Source of the DNA: Sphingomonas oleivorans
GTDB taxonomy: Bacteria > Pseudomonadota > Alphaproteobacteria > Sphingomonadales > Sphingomonadaceae
NCBI RefSeq assembly: GCF_003050615.1
Contig: NZ_NWBU01000004.1
Coordinates: 124,001-188,000 of the forward strand
Reading direction: 5' to 3'
DNA length: 64,000 nt
The translations under genes and the position numbers were made by a program. The notes below the pieces were generated by a model. The model searched no databases, had not been told where the DNA came from, and saw nothing but the letters and a program-made list of their open reading frames with translations. The first letter of the stretch is position 1; the number at the start of each line of letters is the position of its first letter. Below, piece by piece: positions 7,682 to 15,566 of this stretch.

Positions 7682-10619
7682 GCAGCCTCACTCCTTCCGG
7701 ATCGACGAAGACGGGCGAGCAGATTTCGACCTCGACATCGGTACCGCGTAGCAGATCGACGGCGCGGACATGCTCGCCGATGCGCTCCCGCCCGCGCCGG
7801 AGCAGCGCCAGCCCGATCCAACCGTCCATCATCGGAGAGAAAGCGACCGAGGTGACATGCCCCTCATCATGCGCGGCGATGTCGGGCACGCCCGTCGGCA
7901 GCAGATGCGCGCCGCCGGCCAGCCGCGAAACGCGGTCCACCGGCCGGATGCCGATCAGCACGGGGCGATCGGGATCGGTCAGACCAGGCCGGGCCGCCAT
8001 CACCCGCCCGATATAATCCTTTTTGGTCGACATCATTCCACCGAAACCAAGATCGGCGGCGGTCGTCTGGCCGTTCAGCTCATTGCCCGCGGCATGGCCT
8101 TTCTCGATGCGCAGCACGCCGAGCGCCTCGGTGCCATAGGGCGTCGCGTCGAGCGGGCGGCCTGCCTCCATCAGCGCGCGGACCAGCGCGTCGCCATAAG
8201 CGGCGGGCACGCCCAGCTCATAGGCCAGCTCGCCCGAGAAGGAGAGGCGGAAGATGCGCATCGGCACGCCGCGCCAGCGCGTCTCGGCGGCGGCCATGAA
8301 GGGGAAGGCTTCGTTCGACAGATCGAGATCGGGCAGCAGATATTGCAGCAGGCGGCGCGACAACGGCCCCGCCACCGCATATTGCGCCCATTGCTCGGTG
8401 ACGGAGACAGCCTGCACGTCCAGCTCGGGCCACAATATCTGCCGGCAATAATCGATATGCTGCATCACCCGCGCGGCATTGGCCGTGGTGGTGGTGAGGA
8501 AATAGCGATCCTCGGCCAGCCGCGTGGTCGTGCCATCGTCCATGACGATGCCGTCCTCGCGCAGCATCACGCCATAGCGCGCCCGACCGACCTTCAGCGT
8601 CGAGAAGTTGTTGATGTAGAGCCGGTCGAGCAGCACGCCCGCATCCGCGCCTGAAAGCTCGATCTTGCCCAACGTCGAAACGTCGCAGAGGCCGACGCCG
8701 CTGCGCACCGCCCGCGCCTCGCGCGACACGGTTTCCAGCCAGCCTGTCTCGCCCGGCCGCGCGAACCATTGCGCGCGTTTCCACTGGCCGGCATCGACGA
8801 AGCGCGCCCCCTGCTCTACCGCCCAGCCATGGCCGGCGGTCAATCGCACGGGACGGAAATCGGCGTCACGATGATGGCCGGCGAAAGCGCCGATCGCCAC
8901 CGGCAGATAGGGCGGGCGCGACAGCACCGTACCGGCCTCGACGATCGCCTTGCCGCTATACATGGCCAGCAGCGCATGGGCATTGACCTGGCTGGTCTTG
9001 CCCTGATCGGTCGCCATGCCGAGCGTCGTGTAGCGCTTGAGATGCTCGACCGAACGGAAACCTTCGCGCACCGACAGGGCGATGTCGCTGTCGGTCACGT
9101 CATGCTGGAAATCGACAAAGGCCTTCCCGCGTCCGCCCGGCACATGCCATGGCGCCGCGACGCCTGCCTTGTCGTCGCTGGTGCGCGGCATCGGCGGTGC
9201 GTGCCCTTCATGGCCCATATCGGCGGCGGCGGCCATGCCTTCGCGCAACCCGTCGCCGATCGTCTCGGCAAGCGAGAAGCGCCCTGCCGCCGCTCCCGCC
9301 AGCGCCATGCCCGGCGGCGGAGCCTTGAGCACGAAACTGTGGATCGCCTCCGACCAGATGGGCCGGCTGCCCAGATTGCAGCCTATCCCCATCGCCGGAT
9401 TCCAGCCGCCCGCCATCGCCAGCACATCCGCCGCGATACGGGTGACACGTCCGCCGGCAGCGCGCACGCCGATCGACCGCAGTATCCTGCCATGCGTGCT
9501 CGTCACCGTGCCACCGGCGAACAGCGGCACGTCCGGCAGTGCCATCGGCGCCGCGCCTTCGCGCGGATCGATCAGCGCTGCCACCTCCACGCCCGCCGCG
9601 CGCAGATCGGCGGCCACCTGCCAGCCGCTGTCGCTGGTCGTGAACAGGGCGATGCGGCGGCCCGGCACCGCGGCGAAGCGGTTGACATAGCTCTGCACGG
9701 CGGACGCCATCATCACGCCGGGCCGATCATTGCCGCCGAACAGGATCGGCCGCTCGATCGCGCCGGCCGCGAGGATGGTGCGCTTCGCCACGATCTTCCA
9801 CAGCCGCTGGCGCGGCTGGCCGGGCAGCGGCTCCGCCAGATGATCCGCCACGCGCTCGATCGCGCCATAGCTGCGGTCATCATAGACGCCGAAGGCGGTC
9901 GTGCGCCGCAGGATCGTGACTTCGGGCAAGGCGGACAGCTCGTCCGCCACTTCGCGCGCCCAGAGATGGCCGGGCCGCCCGTCAATCTCATGCCGTTCGG
10001 ACAATAGCCGCCCGCCCAGCTCATTCTCCTGCTCGAGAAGGAAGACGCGTGCGCCCGCCCGTCCCGCCGCCAGCGCCGCCGCGAGCCCCGCCGGCCCCGC
10101 GCCGATCACCAGCAGGTCGCAAAAGCCATGGGCCTTGTCATAATGGTCCGGGTCGGGCGCGCCGGACAGCGCCCCCAGCCCCGCTGCGCGGCGGATCAGC
10201 GGCTCATACAACTTCTCCCACAGCGCCGCCGGCCACATGAAGGTCTTGTAATAGAAACCCGCGACGAACAGCGGCGACATGAGCCCGTTCACCGCCATCA
10301 GATCGAAACCCAGGCTGGGCCAGCGATTCTGGCTCTTCGCCTCCAGCCCGTCATAGAGCTCGATCGTCGTCGCGCGGCTGTTGGGCTCGGCGCGGGCACC
10401 GGCGCGCAGGGTGACGAGCGCGTTCGGTTCCTCGGCGCCTGCGGTCAGCAGCCCACGCGGCCGGTGATATTTGAAGGAACGGCCGACGAGCCGCACATCG
10501 TTGGCGATGAGCGCGGAGGCGAGCGTATCGCCGGCAAATCCGCCATAGTCCCGACCATCGAAGCGAAAGCGAAGGGGCTGGGAACGGTCGATGAGCCCGC
10601 CCGCGGCCAGCCGGCTCAT
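7674..10619 (-). CDS. soxA: Sarcosine oxidase alpha subunit
   Basis: The 981-aa protein has the expected SoxA layout: an N-terminal ferredoxin-like cap (LRFRFDGRDYGGFAGDTLAS), an NAD/FAD-binding region (LLVIGAGPAGLAAALAAGRAG at about residues 170-190), a central segment with FVDFQHDVTDSDI, and a C-terminal T-protein-like folate domain (VGLCDVSTLGKIELSG through AGNELNGQTTAADLG). It takes up the formaldehyde released from sarcosine as methylene-THF. The start at 10619 overlaps the soxD stop (ATGA); an upstream in-frame extension is not homologous and was discarded. Length is typical of the family. Confidence 0.96.
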   Translation of the reverse strand: MSRLAAGGLIDRSQPLRFRFDGRDYGGFAGDTLASALIANDVRLVGRSFKYHRPRGLLTAGAEEPNALVTLRAGARAEPNSRATTIELYDGLEAKSQNRWPSLGFDLMAVNGLMSPLFVAGFYYKTFMWPAALWEKLYEPLIRRAAGLGALSGAPDPDHYDKAHGFCDLLVIGAGPAGLAAALAAGRAGARVFLLEQENELGGRLLSERHEIDGRPGHLWAREVADELSALPEVTILRRTTAFGVYDDRSYGAIERVADHLAEPLPGQPRQRLWKIVAKRTILAAGAIERPILFGGNDRPGVMMASAVQSYVNRFAAVPGRRIALFTTSDSGWQVAADLRAAGVEVAALIDPREGAAPMALPDVPLFAGGTVTSTHGRILRSIGVRAAGGRVTRIAADVLAMAGGWNPAMGIGCNLGSRPIWSEAIHSFVLKAPPPGMALAGAAAGRFSLAETIGDGLREGMAAAADMGHEGHAPPMPRTSDDKAGVAAPWHVPGGRGKAFVDFQHDVTDSDIALSVREGFRSVEHLKRYTTLGMATDQGKTSQVNAHALLAMYSGKAIVEAGTVLSRPPYLPVAIGAFAGHHRDADFRPVRLTAGHGWAVEQGARFVDAGQWKRAQWFARPGETGWLETVSREARAVRSGVGLCDVSTLGKIELSGADAGVLLDRLYINNFSTLKVGRARYGVMLREDGIVMDDGTTTRLAEDRYFLTTTTANAARVMQHIDYCRQILWPELDVQAVSVTEQWAQYAVAGPLSRRLLQYLLPDLDLSNEAFPFMAAAETRWRGVPMRIFRLSFSGELAYELGVPAAYGDALVRALMEAGRPLDATPYGTEALGVLRIEKGHAAGNELNGQTTAADLGFGGMMSTKKDYIGRVMAARPGLTDPDRPVLIGIRPVDRVSRLAGGAHLLPTGVPDIAAHDEGHVTSVAFSPMMDGWIGLALLRRGRERIGEHVRAVDLLRGTDVEVEICSPVFVDPEGVRLRG

Positions 10620-10876
10620 CGTGCCGCCTCCCGCGCCAGGCGCACGGCCGCGATGGCATGGCTGCGCGTGTCGCGCTCCACCACCAGCCAGTTGCGACAG
10701 CCCTGTGCATGATACCAATGCTCGGCGATCGGCCCGGCCGGATTGTCGCGCAGATAGACATAGTCCGCGAAGGCCGCTTCGCCGGCATCCGCTGCCGGTC
10801 GCACCGGGGCGGCATCGCCGCGATAGACAAATTCGTGGACGTCCCGGTCACCGCAATAGGGGCATTTTACGCGCAT
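10616..10876 (-). CDS. soxD: Sarcosine oxidase delta subunit (zinc-binding)
   Basis: An 86-aa protein with the canonical SoxD opening MRVKCPYCGDRDVHEF and later WYHAQGCRNWLVVERDT. The two N-terminal cysteines plus the His and Cys of HAQGC form the zinc site of this small subunit. It is a fixed part of heterotetrameric sarcosine oxidase and lies in the standard order soxB-soxD-soxA-soxG, with 12 nt separating it from soxB and a 4-nt overlap with soxA. Confidence 0.96.
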   Translation of the reverse strand: MRVKCPYCGDRDVHEFVYRGDAAPVRPAADAGEAAFADYVYLRDNPAGPIAEHWYHAQGCRNWLVVERDTRSHAIAAVRLAREAAR

Positions 10877-10888
10877 CGGCTCGCCCTC

Positions 10889-12142
10889 TCAGTGCAGATT
10901 GGGTTGGGCGCCCTGGCCCTTCTCGTCGACCATTCGCCCGGCGGCGAAGCGATCGAGGCGGAAGTCCGTGGCGACGGGGTGGGGTTCGTCGCGGGCGATG
11001 AGATGGGCGAAGCACCAGCCGGAGGCCGGCGTGGCCTTGAACCCGCCATAGCACCAGCCGGCATTGAGATAGAGGCCGGGCACAGGCGCATGATCGATGA
11101 TCGGCGAACCATCCATCGACATGTCCATGATCCCGCCCCAGGAGCGCAGCAGCCGGGCGCGCCCGATCATCGGCATGATCGCCATGCCGCCCTCGCACAC
11201 ATCCTCCACCACCGGCAGGTTTCCGCGCTGGGCGTAACTATTGTAGCCGTCGATATCGCCGCCGAAGACGAGCCCGCCCTTGTCCGACTGGCTGACGTAG
11301 AAATGGCCTGCGCCGAAGGTGATGACGCCGGGAATCAGGGGCTTCAGCGCCTCGCTGACGAAGGCCTGCAGCACATGGCTTTCGATCGGCAGGCGGAAGC
11401 CCGCCATCGCCGCCACGCGCGAGCTGTTGCCGGCCACCGCCACCGCCACCTTGTTCGCGCGGATTGTGCCCCGGCTGGTCTCGACTCCGGCGATCCGCCC
11501 GCCGGGTCCGCGCAGGAAGCCGGTGACCTCGGCATTCTGCACTATATCCACCCCGCGCGCGGAGGCGGCGCGGGCATAGCCCCAGACGACCGCATCATGC
11601 CGCGCCGTGCCGCCGCGCGGCTGAAGCAGCCCGCCCTGTATCGGAAAGCGCGCATTGTCGAAATTCAGGAAGGGGGCGATGCGGCGGACGCCCTCGCGAT
11701 CGAGCAGCTCGGCATCGACGCCATGCAGCCGCATCGCATTTCCGCGCCGCACATAAGCGTCGCGCTGCGCATCGCTATGATAGAGGTTGAGCACGCCGCG
11801 CTGGCTGACCATCGCATTATAGTTCAGATCCTGTTCCAGCCCCTCCCACAACTTCATCGACCATTCGTAGAAGGGGATGTTGCCGGGCAGGCCGTAATTG
11901 GAACGGATGATGGTGGTGTTGCGCCCGGCATTGCCGCCGCCAATCCATCCCTTCTCGATCACCGCGACATTGGTGATGCCATGGTTGCGCGCGAGATAAT
12001 GGGCGGTGGCCAGCCCATGGCCGCCGCCACCGACGATCACCACATCATAGGCGTCCCTCGGCGCGGCATCGCGCCAGGCGGGCCGCCATCCGCGGTGGCC
12101 CGACAGCGCCTGCCGCGCGAGGCTGAAGATCGAATAGCGCAT
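10889..12142 (-). CDS. soxB: Sarcosine oxidase beta subunit (FAD/FMN)
   Basis: The 417-aa flavoprotein has an N-terminal dinucleotide-binding motif (YDVVIVGGGGHGLATAHYLA, about residues 32-51), GGGNAGRNTTIIRSNYG, and a C-terminal GSPIIDHAPVPGLYLNAGW followed by CYGGFKATPASG. IESHVLQAF lies in the region where the family attaches FMN to a histidine. It oxidises the N-methyl group of sarcosine to give glycine, formaldehyde equivalents and hydrogen peroxide. It is the first gene of the seven-gene operon running to 4933 and is transcribed from the short divergent region shared with the GlxA-type regulator. Confidence 0.96.
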   Translation of the reverse strand: MRYSIFSLARQALSGHRGWRPAWRDAAPRDAYDVVIVGGGGHGLATAHYLARNHGITNVAVIEKGWIGGGNAGRNTTIIRSNYGLPGNIPFYEWSMKLWEGLEQDLNYNAMVSQRGVLNLYHSDAQRDAYVRRGNAMRLHGVDAELLDREGVRRIAPFLNFDNARFPIQGGLLQPRGGTARHDAVVWGYARAASARGVDIVQNAEVTGFLRGPGGRIAGVETSRGTIRANKVAVAVAGNSSRVAAMAGFRLPIESHVLQAFVSEALKPLIPGVITFGAGHFYVSQSDKGGLVFGGDIDGYNSYAQRGNLPVVEDVCEGGMAIMPMIGRARLLRSWGGIMDMSMDGSPIIDHAPVPGLYLNAGWCYGGFKATPASGWCFAHLIARDEPHPVATDFRLDRFAAGRMVDEKGQGAQPNLH

Positions 12143-12162
12143 GTCGCCGCCAGCACCCCTTC

Positions 12163-12191
12163 ACCAACAGTGAAAACCGTTCACACTTGGT
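12163..12191. promoter_or_regulatory. Operator-like dyad between soxB and the GlxA-type regulator
   Basis: ACCAACAGTGAA (12163-12174) and TTCACACTTGGT (12180-12191) form inverted 12-bp arms that differ at two positions, with a 5-bp centre. The TTCAC element also recurs at a 20-bp interval (12160 and 12180), about two helical turns, the spacing AraC-family dimers often use. It lies 20-50 bp upstream of soxB and just before the regulator start. Binding by the neighbouring regulator is inference. Confidence 0.6.
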
Positions 12192-12201
12192 AAAATGAAC
12201 A

Positions 12202-13239
12202 ATGCCCGATATTGAGAGCGTCATCGCGTCCAGGAACGACTATTTCATGACCGAAAGCGACATCATGCCTGGAAGCCGATCGGCCCGGCTCGGATTCCTG
12301 CTGATCGATGATTTCGCGCTGATGTCCTATGCCTCGGTAATCGAGCCGTTCCGCGCGGCCAATATGCTCTCGGGCACGACGCTTTACAGCTGGCGGCATT
12401 TTTCGGTGCATGGCGGACCCGCGCGTGCCTCCAACGGGATCGAGATCCTCGTCGAAGGCATGTTGGACCGGGCCGAGCCGCTCGACCTGCTATTCGTCTG
12501 CGCGGGCGGCAATCCCGCCGGCTTTCGCGATCGCGCCACCTTCGCCCTGCTGCGCCATGCCGCCGCGCGCGGGGTGCGCATCGGCGGCGTATCCGGCGGG
12601 CCATGGCTGCTCGCGCGCGCCGGGCTGCTCCAGGGCTTTCGCTGCACCATCCATTGGGAGCATGAGCCGGCCTTCGTCGAGGCCTTTCCCGAACTCGATG
12701 TCGAGCCCAGCCTCTATGTGATCGACCGCGACCGGCTGACCTGCGCAGGCGGCACGGCGGGGCTCGATCTCGCCATCGAGCTGATCGGCGATGCGCATGG
12801 ACCCGCGCTCGCGGCGAAGGTCGGCGAATGGTATATCCGCACCCAGACGCGCGAAGGCGGGGGTGCGCAGCGCGCGCCGGTCGCGCGGCGCTATCGCATC
12901 GCCCATCGGGGCCTGGCCGCGGCACTGGCGGCGATGGAGGCCAATCTGGCCGAACCGCTGCCGCGCGAGGCGCTGGCGGCGGCGGCGGGGGTGACGGTGC
13001 GCCAGCTCGAGCGGCTGTTCGCCGCCCATGTCGGACGCACGATCGGCCGCGAATATCTCGGCCTGCGGCTCGATGCGGCGATGCGGCTGCTGCGCGAGAC
13101 GGAGCTTGGCCGAGTGGAGATCGCTATCGCCTGCGGCTTTGCCGACAGCAGCCATTTTTCCCGCGCCTTCCGCGCACGCTTCGGCATGACGCCGTCGCAT
13201 GCGCGGCATGGCACGATGCCCGCCCGCAGGCGGGCATGA
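12202..13239 (+). CDS. GlxA-family AraC-type transcriptional regulator (GbdR/SouR-like context)
   Basis: The 345-aa protein has an N-terminal DJ-1/PfpI-like sensor domain at about residues 28-195 (RLGFLLIDDFALMSYASVIE, LLFVCAGGNPAG, RLTCAGGTAGLDLAIELIG) and a C-terminal double AraC helix-turn-helix (LAAAAGVTVRQLERLFAAHVG, then VEIAIACGFADSSHFSRAFRA). Regulators of this build control glycine-betaine, dimethylglycine, sarcosine and carnitine catabolism in other proteobacteria. It is divergent from soxB over a dyad, so it probably activates the sox-purU-folD-folB operon. The start is uncertain: 12202 lies very close to the dyad, and ATGs at 12247 or 12265 would still encode the full sensor domain. 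It ends 4 nt from the convergent lyase-like gene. Confidence 0.9.
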   Translation: MPDIESVIASRNDYFMTESDIMPGSRSARLGFLLIDDFALMSYASVIEPFRAANMLSGTTLYSWRHFSVHGGPARASNGIEILVEGMLDRAEPLDLLFVCAGGNPAGFRDRATFALLRHAAARGVRIGGVSGGPWLLARAGLLQGFRCTIHWEHEPAFVEAFPELDVEPSLYVIDRDRLTCAGGTAGLDLAIELIGDAHGPALAAKVGEWYIRTQTREGGGAQRAPVARRYRIAHRGLAAALAAMEANLAEPLPREALAAAAGVTVRQLERLFAAHVGRTIGREYLGLRLDAAMRLLRETELGRVEIAIACGFADSSHFSRAFRARFGMTPSHARHGTMPARRRA

Positions 13240-13243
13240 GCGG

Positions 13244-15037
13244 TCAGCGCTTGCCGACCAAGGGCACGGGCGCAGCCGGCGGCTGCGCCGGACCACCCGG
13301 ATAGAAGCTGCTGGCAGGCATGCTCTTCAGGAATTGATAGGCGCGCATGCCCGGCGGCAGGCGGCCTTCGCCGGACGCCAGCGCCTTGCGCAGCGCCGCC
13401 GATGCCGCTGCCGGCGCATTACCGAAATTGCGCGAGGCATCCTGCGCCTTGCGCACTTCCATCCAGTTGCTGGCGGTGATGATGTCCTGCGCCAGCAAAT
13501 GGGTGGCGACATCCACCGCCTCGCGGGCACGCACCACCTTCAGCCGCGTCTCGGCCTGCAGATCCTCCACCGTCGAAACGATGGCCTGCCCCTGCGGCGT
13601 CACCGGCGTGATGAGGCCCGCCAGCTCGATCCACAGATCGGACGGCAGATAGCCGCCGCCGAAAGCCATCTCCCGCGCCTGTTCGGGCGGGAGCACGTCG
13701 GACGGCTTGACCACGGTGAAGAAGGGATTGCCGAAACGATCGATCCGCTGCGCCACCGCCACGCCGAGATTGGCAAGCGCGATGGTGAAGGCCTCGATCT
13801 GGTTGGCCATGGGATAGGGATCCCAATTGGCGTTGGAGAAGATATAGCCGGACTTGCCGTTGCTCAGCTTTCCGCCCTTCACATAGAAACGCATCATCTG
13901 CGGCGTGGAGAGCTCCCATGAATCCGTGGGCTTCAGGCCGGGCCGGACCGCGGGATTATGATCCGACGAGTTCATCGCGATCATCAGCGTATCGCGCAGC
14001 TCCGCCCAGGACTGCCAGGCCGATCCGGCACGCTGGGTGGAGGCGCGCAGGCTTTCCGGATCCTGGATGATCCGCTTGGGATCGCCATCGAACAAATAGC
14101 TGCCGCGGATCATGTCCATCACCCGCGCCGCATCCCAATTCAGCCAGGGATAGGGCCGGTTGGACTGGACCGGCATCGAGATGGGCGTCACGCTGGAATT
14201 CATGCCGAGCAGCGCCATGGCGGTCGAAAGGTCGGTCCATTCCAGCAGCTGGCGCGCATCCTCCACGAGCAAGGCGGCATGGGCGACGGCATAGGCGTTG
14301 GTGCTGATCAGCGCCGCATCATCCGCGCCGAACGGCTCGAACGGCTTCAGCCCCGCTTCCTTCAGCGCCTGCGCCGCCGGCATGCGCACGCCGCGATAAT
14401 AGACCTCGCCCTCGCCCACCATCGCTGAGCCGACCTGGCCGAGAATGGCGAGATCGCCCTCGCCCAGCGTGCCGCGGCTCTGCACCACGGGCGTGATGCG
14501 GTTGTTGAGCAGATCGATCAGCGCCTGGGTGAGGCCGGGGCTCGCCGCCTCATAGGACATGGTGTTGACGCGGATCGCCATCATCGCGCGCACCAGATCC
14601 TCATGCGCCACTTCGGGTCCATAGCCACCGCGCCAGCCGAAGGACGCGCGCTGCCGCGCGCGCAGCTTGGCGGCATTTTCGGGCGCGGTCGGATCGCCCG
14701 AAAAGATCACCGTCTCGCGCTGCGAGCCGGCGCCGCGGTTGAACCAATAGATGCTCACGCCTTCCGCCGAGCCTTGCAGCAGCAAGCCATAAGCATCGGC
14801 CGAACGCTGCCGCGCCTCGGGCGACAAGGCCACCTTCGCGCCGTGCCGTGCGACGCGAATGAGCTGATCGATCGTCAGGTCATGCCCCGTCATCGTCACC
14901 GTCTCGTCGGCGCGATCGTAGCGGATCGGCGTGTAGGCCGACGGGCCGGAGATGGCGACCTCCGCCAATGCCGGAGAAGAAGAACCAATTCCAAGAACGA
15001 TCGACGCCAACAGGAATTTACGGAATACTTTCCTCAT
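13244..15037 (-). CDS. Exported aromatic-amino-acid/histidine ammonia-lyase homologue lacking the MIO triad
   Basis: The 597-aa protein opens with a Sec signal peptide (residues 1-25, cleavage after SPALA). The rest follows the histidine/phenylalanine ammonia-lyase fold: IYWFNRGAG at 97-104, RGTLGEGDLAILGQVG at 188-203, MVGEGEVYYRG, IQDPESLR at 324-331 and SSDHNPAV at 357-364. In MIO enzymes the segment at 189 reads GSVGASGDLAPL. Here the cyclising Ala-Ser-Gly is replaced by Glu-Gly with one residue missing (E193-G194), and the QDPY tyrosine is Glu328. A classical MIO ammonia-lyase is therefore unlikely; a MIO-independent lyase or a binding protein is possible. GGGGGTGA precedes the ATG at 15037, which sets the start. 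It converges on the GlxA-type regulator gene. Confidence 0.75.
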   Translation of the reverse strand: MRKVFRKFLLASIVLGIGSSSPALAEVAISGPSAYTPIRYDRADETVTMTGHDLTIDQLIRVARHGAKVALSPEARQRSADAYGLLLQGSAEGVSIYWFNRGAGSQRETVIFSGDPTAPENAAKLRARQRASFGWRGGYGPEVAHEDLVRAMMAIRVNTMSYEAASPGLTQALIDLLNNRITPVVQSRGTLGEGDLAILGQVGSAMVGEGEVYYRGVRMPAAQALKEAGLKPFEPFGADDAALISTNAYAVAHAALLVEDARQLLEWTDLSTAMALLGMNSSVTPISMPVQSNRPYPWLNWDAARVMDMIRGSYLFDGDPKRIIQDPESLRASTQRAGSAWQSWAELRDTLMIAMNSSDHNPAVRPGLKPTDSWELSTPQMMRFYVKGGKLSNGKSGYIFSNANWDPYPMANQIEAFTIALANLGVAVAQRIDRFGNPFFTVVKPSDVLPPEQAREMAFGGGYLPSDLWIELAGLITPVTPQGQAIVSTVEDLQAETRLKVVRAREAVDVATHLLAQDIITASNWMEVRKAQDASRNFGNAPAAASAALRKALASGEGRLPPGMRAYQFLKSMPASSFYPGGPAQPPAAPVPLVGKR

Positions 15038-15566
15038 CTTCACCCCCGGTTCTGAATGGATTTCGCCGTGACTTGGACAGATTGAATTGAAATTCAGGAT
15101 CAAACCAAGACATGCAGGTCCGCCGGATCACGTCGCCCGACGCCTGTAAGCGACCTTATTTTCTTGCGGTCGAGCCTGTTGGGTCGATTAACGGGGCCTC
15201 TATCGCCATCCGGCGCGTGCATTTCACAAAGGCATAGTAGCGCAACAGCCGAGGCCCATGTCGCCCGCTTCATCCTGCCCCCCAATTTGTTCGATGCGAC
15301 TGCATATCCGCCGCCAACCGCATCAGAGAACAGCACTCATTTTCTCTTTAGTCAAGAAAGTTTCCTGAATTAATCATGCTGGCGAGCTCGATGGGTCCCG
15401 GAAGCCTCTTGGCCGGGCTCAACCGCTTGATTTCAGGAGAATCGGAACGAAATTGCGGCTTGCTTGCCGGTCGCGAAATCGGACGACCTCGCCCTCACGC
15501 TGCCCGCGGCCATAGACCTGACGTACCTGCTCGGTCGAACATTGCGTGCAATTGTTTACGGGTTGT
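15038..15566. other. 529-bp divergent intergenic region
   Basis: No convincing gene is seen. It separates the leftward lyase-like gene from the rightward LacI gene. It contains CAAGAAAGTTTCCT at 15353-15366, a 13/14 match to a site at 45-58 and close to the half-site in the N-demethylase promoter. On the minus strand this places TTGACT (a possible -35) just downstream of AGGAAAC, but a good -10 is not obvious. Short open frames here have no recognisable features. Confidence 0.5.
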
